A stretch of DNA of 64,000 bases, taken from the NCBI RefSeq assembly GCF_012221945.1, contig NZ_CP032549.1, positions 2,480,001 to 2,544,000 of the forward strand. Direction: 5' to 3'. A model generated the notes under the pieces. That model worked only from the letters and a program-made list of their open reading frames with translations, did not search any database and was not told the origin of the DNA. The DNA is from Glutamicibacter mishrai. Its GTDB lineage: Bacteria > Actinomycetota > Actinomycetes > Actinomycetales > Micrococcaceae. The translations under genes and the position numbers were made by a program. Below are positions 57,375-64,000 of this stretch, one piece after another; positions within the stretch are counted from its first letter, which is position 1; the number at the start of each line of letters is the position of its first letter.

Positions 57375-58934
57375 GTGCAGGAATTCGATTACATCGTCAT
57401 CGGCGGCGGTTCTGCCGGAGCAGCGGTCGCAGCGCGGCTGAGTGAAGACCCATCGGTGCAGGTGGCCCTCGTGGAGGCCGGCCCTGACGACCGCAACTAT
57501 GACGAAGTGCTCCAGCTGGACCGCTGGATGGAGCTGCTGGAATCGGGCCTCGACTGGGATTACCCGATCGAAGAGCAGAAGAACGGCAACTCGTTCATGC
57601 GCCACGCCCGCGCCAAGGTCATGGGCGGCTGCTCCAGCCATAACTCGTGCATCGCCTTCTGGGCCCCGCGCGAGGACATCGATGAGTGGGAGTCGAAGTT
57701 CGGCGCCGCCGGCTGGAACTCCGAGATGGCTTACCGGCTCTACAAGAAGCTGGAAACCAATGAGGATGCGGGTCCCGACGCCCCGCACCATGGGGACAGC
57801 GGTCCGGTGAAGCTGATGAACGTGCCGGCCAATGACCCGTGCGGCGTGGCCTTGCTGGATGCCTGCGAACAGGCGGGCATTCCGCGAGCCAAGTTCAACA
57901 ACAACCAGACGGTGCTCAATGGGGCGAACTTCTTCCAGATCAACCGCCGTGCCGATGGCACCCGTTCCTCGTCCTCGGTCTCCTACATCCACCCGATCCT
58001 TGAGCGCGAGAACTTCACCCTGCTCACCGGCCTGCAGGCGCGAAAGCTGAACTTCGATGCGGACAAGCGCTGCACCGGTGTTGACGTGGTGGACGGCGCC
58101 TTCGGCCGGACCAAGACGCTCACCGCCAGGCGCGAGGTAGTTCTCAGCGCCGGAGCTATCGATTCGCCGAAGCTGTTGATGCTCTCGGGCATCGGGCCTG
58201 CCGAGCATCTGGAGTCGGTGGGCGTCAAGGTACTGGTCGACGCACCGGGCGTGGGCGAGCACCTGCAGGATCACCCCGAGGGTGTCATCCAGTGGGAGGC
58301 GAAGCAGCCGATGCCGGAGACCTCCACCCAGTGGTGGGAGATCGGCATCTTCACCCCGACCCAGGAGGGGCTGGACCGCCCGGATCTGATGATGCACTAC
58401 GGTTCGGTGCCTTTTGACATGCACACCCTGCGCCAGGGCTACCCGACCGGCGAGAACACCTTCTGCCTGACACCGAACGTCACCCACGCGAAGTCGAGGG
58501 GCACCGTGCGGCTGCGCAGCTGCGATTTCCGCGACAAGCCAAAGGTCGACCCGCGGTACTTCACCGACGCCGAAGGGCATGATGCCCGGGTGATGATCGC
58601 CGGCATCCGCAAGGCTCGTGAGATCGTGGCGCAGTCTTCGCTGGGCGAGTGGGCCGGGGAAGAGCAGTTCCCGGGACAGCAGACGCAGAGCGATGAAGAG
58701 ATCTTCGACTACATCAAGCGCACCCACAACACCGTGTACCACCCTGCCGGCACGGTGCGCATGGGGGCTGTGGATGACGAGATGAGCCCGCTGGATCCGC
58801 AGCTGCGGGTCAAGGGCGTGAGCGGATTGCGTGTCGCCGATGCTTCGGTGATGCCCGAGCTGGTCACGGTCAACCCGAATATCACCGTGATGATGATCGG
58901 CGAGCGTTGCGCTGAGCTGATCCGCGAAAACTAG
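57375..58934 (+). CDS. betA: Choline dehydrogenase (GMC oxidoreductase)
   Basis: A 519-residue FAD-dependent GMC oxidoreductase. FAD motif DYIVIGGGSAGAAVAARLSE at the N-terminus; GMC signatures ARAKVMGGCSSHNSCIAFW and GAIDSPKLLMLSGIGPAE; catalytic His in HNTVYHPAGTVRMG with VNPNITVMMIGERCAE at the end. Oxidises choline to betaine aldehyde, with the dehydrogenase gene just upstream. GTG start at 57375 behind AAGGAGAG. Family firm; choline specificity comes from the operon. Confidence 0.9.
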   Translation: MQEFDYIVIGGGSAGAAVAARLSEDPSVQVALVEAGPDDRNYDEVLQLDRWMELLESGLDWDYPIEEQKNGNSFMRHARAKVMGGCSSHNSCIAFWAPREDIDEWESKFGAAGWNSEMAYRLYKKLETNEDAGPDAPHHGDSGPVKLMNVPANDPCGVALLDACEQAGIPRAKFNNNQTVLNGANFFQINRRADGTRSSSSVSYIHPILERENFTLLTGLQARKLNFDADKRCTGVDVVDGAFGRTKTLTARREVVLSAGAIDSPKLLMLSGIGPAEHLESVGVKVLVDAPGVGEHLQDHPEGVIQWEAKQPMPETSTQWWEIGIFTPTQEGLDRPDLMMHYGSVPFDMHTLRQGYPTGENTFCLTPNVTHAKSRGTVRLRSCDFRDKPKVDPRYFTDAEGHDARVMIAGIRKAREIVAQSSLGEWAGEEQFPGQQTQSDEEIFDYIKRTHNTVYHPAGTVRMGAVDDEMSPLDPQLRVKGVSGLRVADASVMPELVTVNPNITVMMIGERCAELIREN

Positions 58935-58945
58935 GGCGTGAAACA

Positions 58946-58983
58946 GTGGTGGTGGCCATCGGGAAACCGGTGGCCACCACCAC
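58946..58983 (+). terminator. Hairpin after the choline operon
   Basis: A 13-base inverted repeat (GTGGTGGTGGCCA with TGGCCACCACCAC) follows the choline dehydrogenase stop. No T-run follows, so it may be a processing or weak termination element. Confidence 0.65.
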
Positions 58984-59076
58984 TTGCGTGCGCCGAACTG
59001 TTTCGCGCTGTGGCCAAACATTACGAAGAACTGTTATCTGCAGCTGTTGGACGAGTATCTTCGAAAGGTGTCCACC

Positions 59077-60273
59077 GTGAATGAATATGACAATGTTGCC
59101 TCCGTCAGCGACTTCACCGAGCCGTTAATCGATCAGCTGATCGACTTCCGGCGCGAGCTGCACCGGAACCCGGAACTGTCCTTCGCGGAACACCAAACGA
59201 CTCAACGCATCCTCGAAACGCTGCAGTCCGCTGGGCTCTCGCCGCAGAAGATGGCCAACACCGGCGCCTTTGTCGATATCGGACAGGGGCCGATCCGGAT
59301 CGCCTTCCGCGCGGATATCGATGCCCTGCCGGTCATCGAGGAAACCGACCTGGAGTACTGCTCCCTGGTCGAGGGCGTGGCACACGCTTGCGGCCACGAC
59401 ATCCACACCACCGTGATGCTGGGCGTCGCCTTGTCCCTGGGCAAGCTCGATGAGGCGGGACTGCTCAATGGACGTGTCCGCGTCATCTTCCAGCCGGCCG
59501 AGGAAAAGCTGCCCGGCGGCGCGCTGTCGGTCATCGAACAGGGCTTGCTCGACGAGGTGCCGCGCGTGCTGGCGCTGCACTGCGACCCGCGGATCGATGC
59601 CGGCCATATCGGCACCCGCATCGGTGCGATCACCTCGGCCAGCGACACCATCCGCATCGAAGTCAACGGGCGTGGCGGGCACACCTCGCGTCCGCATCTG
59701 ACCGAAGACATCGTTTTTGCCATGAGCCAGATCGCCACGCAGGTCCCCGCGGTGCTCGGCCGCAAGGTCGATGTGCGTTCGGCGGTATCCGTGGTGTGGG
59801 GCCAGATCCATGCAGGCAGCGCCCCGAACGCCATCCCTGCCACCGGCTACCTTGCCGGAACCATGCGCTGCCTCGACGGGGATATCTGGTACGAGGCAGG
59901 CGAGCTGCTGGATAACGCGGTGCGCCAGATCGCCGCTCCGTACGGCGTGGAAATCAAGCTGCAGCACACCCGAGGCGTGCCACCGGTGGTGAACGCCCCG
60001 GCAGAGACGGCGCTGATCGAGGATGCGGCACGTCGTGAGTTCGGCGCGGACGCGATCGAGCTGACTCCGCAGTCCATGGGCGGGGAGGACTTCGCATGGA
60101 TGACCCAGAAGGTTCCCGGAGCCATGCTGCGCCTGGGCACCCGGACCCCGGGTGGCAAGACCTATGACCTGCACCGCGGGGATTACATGCCTGATGAATC
60201 CTGCATTGGCATCGGCGTGCGTATCATGACCGCGGCCGCCATGCAGGCCGTTCGCGAAGCAAATGCCAAATAG
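59077..60273 (+). CDS. M20-type amidohydrolase
   Basis: A 398-residue metallopeptidase-type amidohydrolase (N-acyl amino acid hydrolase/IAA-amino acid hydrolase-like). N-terminal DFRRELHRNPELSFAEHQT; metal-binding Cys/His in HACGHDIHTTVMLGVAL; Glu in FQPAEEKLPGGALS; GRGGHTSRPHLT and SMGGEDFAWM complete the set. The GTG at 59077 has AAAGG 9 bases upstream; GTG 59068 or a much longer frame are alternatives. Substrate unknown. Confidence 0.9.
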   Translation: MNEYDNVASVSDFTEPLIDQLIDFRRELHRNPELSFAEHQTTQRILETLQSAGLSPQKMANTGAFVDIGQGPIRIAFRADIDALPVIEETDLEYCSLVEGVAHACGHDIHTTVMLGVALSLGKLDEAGLLNGRVRVIFQPAEEKLPGGALSVIEQGLLDEVPRVLALHCDPRIDAGHIGTRIGAITSASDTIRIEVNGRGGHTSRPHLTEDIVFAMSQIATQVPAVLGRKVDVRSAVSVVWGQIHAGSAPNAIPATGYLAGTMRCLDGDIWYEAGELLDNAVRQIAAPYGVEIKLQHTRGVPPVVNAPAETALIEDAARREFGADAIELTPQSMGGEDFAWMTQKVPGAMLRLGTRTPGGKTYDLHRGDYMPDESCIGIGVRIMTAAAMQAVREANAK

Positions 60274-60559
60274 CGTGTTGGTCACAGTAAACTCAAAACT
60301 TTTTAACTAGTCTTTGACACTTTCGCAATTCTTTGAGTGACTTGGGCTTTGACGTTAAGCGCTTGCCGTTTTGAAGCCGCTTAGTTATCTGTTTGTAATC
60401 TTTATCGTCTTTACCTGTGACATATCTCCGATAGGCTATGGAAACGATGGGGAAACTACGACTTTAGGTGTGCTCGCGTAAGGCCTAGGCAACGATGCTT
60501 TACAAGGGCGGCTGGTGTCTGAACTCCCACATGATCTCGCACGACTTTTGGAGGAATAG

Positions 60560-61648
60560 ATGCGCTTCGTATCGCGCAAGACCGGTGTGGCCGCGGCCAT
60601 GCTCGGCATCTCGGCTTTGGCTTTGAGCGCCTGCGGCGCTGCACCGGAAGAGTCCAGCTCAGCTGGCAAGTACCCCGATTACGTTGGCTGCATCGTTTCC
60701 GACTCCGGTGGATTCGACGACCAGTCCTTCAATGAGTCTTCCTACCGCGGCCTGAAGAACGCCGAAAAGGATCTGGGCATCACCATCAAGGAAGCCGAGT
60801 CGAAGTCCAACGCCGACTTCGCCACCAACCTCCAGGGCATGATGGGCGCAAGCTGCAACCTGACCGTCACCGTGGGCTTCCTTCTGGCTGACGCTACCGC
60901 AGATGCCGCAGCGAAGAACCCGGATTCGCACTTCGCCATCGTCGATAACCAGTACGAAAAGAACATCGACAACGTCAAGCCGATCATTTACGACACGGCT
61001 CAGGCTGCCTTCCTCGCCGGCTACGCAGCAGCAGCTGCTTCCGAGACCGGCACCGTCGCAACCTTCGGCGGCATCCAGATTCCTACCGTCACCATCTTCA
61101 TGGACGGCTTTGCAGATGGCGTTGCCAAGTTCAACGAAGACAAGGGCGAGAACGTCAAGCTCCTAGGCTGGGATAAGAAGAAGCAGAACGGCACCTTCTC
61201 CGGCGACTTCGAAAAGCAGGATAAGGGCAAGCAGATCACCAAGAACTTCATCTCTGCCGGCGCAGACGTGATCATGCCTGTTGCAGGCCCAGTGGGCAAG
61301 GGTGCTGGCGCTGCAGTGGCCGAAGCCAACAAGGGCGGCGAAAAGGCCAAGCTCATCTGGGTTGACTCCGATGGCTACCTGACCGCACCTGATTACAAGG
61401 AATACATGCTGACCTCGGTCGTGAAGACCATGGACAAGGCTGTTGAAGACGTGATCAAGGCTGACGCCGAAGGCAAGTTCGACCCCACCCCATATGTCGG
61501 CACCCTGGAAAATGAAGGCGTCGCACTGGCGCCATTCCACGATTTCGACTCGACCATCGGCGAGGACACCAAGAAGGAGATCGAAGCCCTGAAGGCACAG
61601 ATCATCTCCGGTGACCTGAAGGTCGAATCGGCCGCCAGCCCAAAGTAG
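60560..61648 (+). CDS. BMP family lipoprotein, nucleoside ABC transporter binding protein
   Basis: A 362-residue extracellular binding lipoprotein. Signal peptide with lipobox LSACG (Cys at residue 25); mature protein begins with GAAPEESSS. GCIVSDSGGFDDQSFNESSY, GFLLADATADAA, AAFLAGYAAAAASETG and IMPVAGPVGKGAG are typical of the Bmp/PnrA family that binds purine nucleosides. ATG at 60560 after GGAGG. First gene of an ABC importer cluster. Confidence 0.93.
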   Translation: MRFVSRKTGVAAAMLGISALALSACGAAPEESSSAGKYPDYVGCIVSDSGGFDDQSFNESSYRGLKNAEKDLGITIKEAESKSNADFATNLQGMMGASCNLTVTVGFLLADATADAAAKNPDSHFAIVDNQYEKNIDNVKPIIYDTAQAAFLAGYAAAAASETGTVATFGGIQIPTVTIFMDGFADGVAKFNEDKGENVKLLGWDKKKQNGTFSGDFEKQDKGKQITKNFISAGADVIMPVAGPVGKGAGAAVAEANKGGEKAKLIWVDSDGYLTAPDYKEYMLTSVVKTMDKAVEDVIKADAEGKFDPTPYVGTLENEGVALAPFHDFDSTIGEDTKKEIEALKAQIISGDLKVESAASPK

Positions 61649-61668
61649 CCTTTGGCACCTAATCCATT

Positions 61669-61713
61669 GAGCGCGTCACCGCTTGCCGTAGCACGGCGAG
61701 CCGGTGACGCGCT
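61669..61713 (+). terminator. Hairpin between the binding protein and ABC genes
   Basis: A 12-base inverted repeat (GAGCGCGTCACCG with CGGTGACGCGCT) separates the binding protein gene from the transporter genes. It may reduce readthrough, giving more binding protein than transporter, a common arrangement. Confidence 0.65.
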
Positions 61714-61788
61714 TTATGAATGCCTAGAGGCCAACACGGCCAACGGGCTAAACTACCTCGCACAACGAACTATGAAGATGGTGGAATC

Positions 61789-63390
61789 GTGAAACTCGAA
61801 CTACGGGGAATCTCGAAAGCCTTCGGTTCTTTCTACGCCAATAAGAATATTGACCTGATGGTCGATGACGCCCAGATTCACTGTCTGCTCGGCGAAAACG
61901 GTGCTGGAAAATCCACGCTTATGAACGTGCTCTACGGTCTGTACCAACCGACCGAGGGCGAAATCCTGCTTGATGGAAACCCCGTCGAGTTCTCCGGACC
62001 AGGCGATGCCATGGCCGCCGGCATCGGCATGGTGCATCAGCACTTCATGCTGGTCCCGGTATTCACCGTGGCCGAGAACATCGCCCTCGGAGCCGAAACC
62101 ACCAAGGCCGGCGGCGTGCTGGACCTGCAGGTCACCCGCAAGAAGATCCGCGAGATCTCCGACCGCTACGGATTCGACGTCGATCCTGACGCCGTGGTCG
62201 AGGACCTGCCGGTCGGCGTGCAGCAGCGCGTGGAAATCATCAAGGCCTTGGTGCGCGAGGCCAAGATCCTCATCCTCGATGAGCCCACCGCAGTGCTGAC
62301 CCCGCAGGAAACCGACGAGCTGCTGGAGATCATGCGCCAGCTCAAGGCCAACGGCACCTCCATCGTCTTCATCTCGCACAAGCTGCGTGAAGTGCGCGCA
62401 GTCTCCGATGTCATCACGGTGATCCGCCGCGGCGAAGTCATCGACTCGGTTTCCCCGGAATCTTCCACCACCGAGCTGGCCAACCTGATGGTGGGCCGCG
62501 CTGTGGAACTGAACCTGAACAAGGCCCCGGCCACCCCGGGCGAGGCGGTCTTGCAGGTCAAGGACCTCACGGTCGTCGACCAGGCCGGCACCACCACGCT
62601 GGACTCGGTCAACTTCGAGATCCATGCCGGCGAGATCCTCGCCGTCGCAGGCGTGCAGGGCAACGGCCAGACCGAACTCACCGAAGCCATCTTGGGAACC
62701 CAGCCGGTCACCGGCGGCTCGGTCAAGCTGGCCGGCGAAGAACTGGTCGGCAAGTCCGTCAAGCAGGTGCTGCGCTCGGGCGTCGGATTCGTTCCCGAAG
62801 ACCGCTCCGTGCACGGTTTGGTCACCGAATTCTCCATCGAGGAGAACCTGGTGCTCGACCTCTACGACCGCGCTCCGTTCGGCAAGGGCATTTCGATGAA
62901 TCTGGATGCCATCAAGAAGAACGCGACGACGCAGATCAAGGACTTCGACGTTCGCACCGATAACCCGCTGAACCCGGCCTCCAGCCTTTCTGGCGGCAAC
63001 CAGCAGAAGGTCGTCATGGCCCGCGAGCTGTCCCGCGATCTGAAGCTGTTCATCGCCTCCCAGCCCACCCGCGGCGTGGACGTGGGTTCCATCGAGTTCC
63101 TGCACCGCCGCATTGTCGCAGAACGGGACAAGGGCACCCCGGTGATGATCGTATCCACCGAGCTGGACGAAGTCATGGAACTGGCCGACCGCATCGCGGT
63201 GCTCTACAAGGGCAAGATCAACGGCATCGTCCCGGGCAATACCTCCCGCGAGGTCCTCGGTTTGATGATGGCCGGCGTCTCGGCCGAAGAAGCCGCAGAG
63301 CAAGCAGAATTTACCAAGTCAGATAACGAGCCCGTGGAAGCGACACCGGCTGGCGAGCGCAACGAACACCAGGAAGGAGAAGGCCAGTGA
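61789..63390 (+). CDS. Nucleoside ABC transporter ATP-binding protein
   Basis: A 533-residue protein with two ABC domains, as in sugar/nucleoside importers. First domain: Walker A LLGENGAGKSTLMNVL, VGVQQRVEIIKAL and LILDEPTAVLTP. Second domain (from about 260): AVAGVQGNGQTELTEAIL, LSGGNQQKVVMARELSRDL and the degenerate DEAD-equivalent ASQPTRGVDVGS. GTG start at 61789 (GGTGGA upstream); the frame to 61720 is leader. The stop overlaps the permease start in GTGA. Confidence 0.93.
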   Translation: MKLELRGISKAFGSFYANKNIDLMVDDAQIHCLLGENGAGKSTLMNVLYGLYQPTEGEILLDGNPVEFSGPGDAMAAGIGMVHQHFMLVPVFTVAENIALGAETTKAGGVLDLQVTRKKIREISDRYGFDVDPDAVVEDLPVGVQQRVEIIKALVREAKILILDEPTAVLTPQETDELLEIMRQLKANGTSIVFISHKLREVRAVSDVITVIRRGEVIDSVSPESSTTELANLMVGRAVELNLNKAPATPGEAVLQVKDLTVVDQAGTTTLDSVNFEIHAGEILAVAGVQGNGQTELTEAILGTQPVTGGSVKLAGEELVGKSVKQVLRSGVGFVPEDRSVHGLVTEFSIEENLVLDLYDRAPFGKGISMNLDAIKKNATTQIKDFDVRTDNPLNPASSLSGGNQQKVVMARELSRDLKLFIASQPTRGVDVGSIEFLHRRIVAERDKGTPVMIVSTELDEVMELADRIAVLYKGKINGIVPGNTSREVLGLMMAGVSAEEAAEQAEFTKSDNEPVEATPAGERNEHQEGEGQ

Positions 63391-64000
63391 GCGAAAGCAA
63401 AACACCGGTCATTCCCGACTCCGGCAAAACGGGCAACGACCTGTTCAAACAAATCACCCAGGGACCGGGACTGGTTTCGGTTCTCGGCGTGATCGTCGCA
63501 CTGGTGATCGGCGGCCTGCTGATCGCCATCACCGATGAGAAGGTCGCCCAGAGTGCCGGGTACTTCTTCGCCCGGCCCACCGACTTCCTCTCCGAGCTGT
63601 GGCGCGCTGCCACCGAAAGCTACGTGGCACTGTTCAACGGCGCCATCTACAACTCGGCCCAGGGCTTCAAGCCCTTCCTGGAAACTTTGACCGTTTCCAC
63701 CCCGCTGATCTGCGCCGGCCTCGGCGTGGCCGTGGCTTTCCGCGCGGGCCTGTTCAACATCGGCGCCCAGGGCCAGATCATCATCGGCTCAGTCCTGGCC
63801 GCCTACGTGGGCTTCGCCTGGCACCTGCCACTGGGCCTGCACCTGCTGCTGGTCATCGTCTTCGGCCTGATCGGCGGCGCCATCTGGGGCGGCCTGGTCG
63901 GCCTGCTCAAGGCCAAGACCGGCGCCCACGAAGTGATCCTGACGATCATGTTCAACTATGTCGCCGTGTACTTCATCGACTTCCTGATGAACACCCAGGC
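63387..64000 (+). CDS. Nucleoside ABC transporter permease, partial at window end
   Basis: A permease gene starting with GTG at 63387, overlapping the ATP-binding gene by 4 bases and running beyond the window edge. The visible 204 or so codons include several transmembrane helices (VSVLGVIVALVIGGLLIAI, ICAGLGVAVAFRAGLFNIG, HLLLVIVFGLIGGAIWGGLV) and the AGLFNIGAQGQIIIG signature of the BPD_transp_2-type nucleoside permeases. It completes an import system of binding protein, ATPase and permease, with a second permease probably outside. Confidence 0.93.
   Translation, partial: MSESKTPVIPDSGKTGNDLFKQITQGPGLVSVLGVIVALVIGGLLIAITDEKVAQSAGYFFARPTDFLSELWRAATESYVALFNGAIYNSAQGFKPFLETLTVSTPLICAGLGVAVAFRAGLFNIGAQGQIIIGSVLAAYVGFAWHLPLGLHLLLVIVFGLIGGAIWGGLVGLLKAKTGAHEVILTIMFNYVAVYFIDFLMNTQ

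Overview
The window looks like chromosome of a high-GC Gram-positive actinobacterium, most likely a Micrococcaceae member of the Arthrobacter/Glutamicibacter type. This is inferred from the GC-rich coding style, frequent GTG/TTG starts, sdhCDAB order, a LAXTG-type surface protein, an actinobacterial SAM-I/IV-like riboswitch and a ZTP riboswitch before folD. No 16S or other species marker is present, so the genus is inference.

Layout. 0.8-5.7 kb: RNase H-like protein, dGTPase-like HD hydrolase, 2-hydroxyacid dehydrogenase, small membrane protein and YdeI-like protein. 5.7-23.3 kb: an accessory (defence) island with a possible HEPN/Abi-like protein; an extended type III restriction-modification operon (SNF2 helicase, DUF4391, two Mod methyltransferases, Res); a reverse-strand HNH, Mrr-like and HhH operon; a broken resolvase; an ApeA-like protein; and a decayed gene. 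23.3-32.7 kb: a LAXTG surface protein, then a methionine/sulfur region (flavin reductase, MesD-type core methionine synthase, MesX/DUF1852, divergent LysR, SAM riboswitch, two Cys/Met-metabolism PLP enzymes), an AraC/GyrI-like regulator and a DUF222-like fragment. 33.1-36.9 kb: a second, AT-richer accessory patch with a PD-(D/E)XK-like protein, an unknown protein, a Ser/Thr kinase and a DUF4238-like protein. 37.1-64 kb: core genome with gamma-carbonic anhydrase, purU, FAD monooxygenase, ZTP riboswitch-folD, a NarL-type two-component system, xthA, trpS, catalase, sdhCDAB, manC, a choline/glycine betaine cluster (BCCT transporter, betaine aldehyde dehydrogenase, choline dehydrogenase), an amidohydrolase, and a BMP-type nucleoside ABC transporter cut by the window end.

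The most interesting locus is the type III operon. Its first mod gene carries a run of 17 TC dinucleotides near its 3' end (12652-12685). With 17 units the conserved Mod C-terminus is out of frame. Loss of one unit would restore it, so this looks like a phase-variable methyltransferase. The second, adjacent mod gene shares the N-terminal half but has a different target-recognition region and no tract, and one Res subunit follows. In the present phase the mod1 stop codon overlaps the mod2 start (TGATG), so tract length may also change translational coupling. The operon additionally encodes a SNF2-type helicase and a DUF4391 protein that classical type III systems lack.

Other points of note are a HhH glycosylase-like gene split by an in-frame TAG, the mesD-mesX pair in an actinobacterium, and the kinase-centred module in the second accessory patch.
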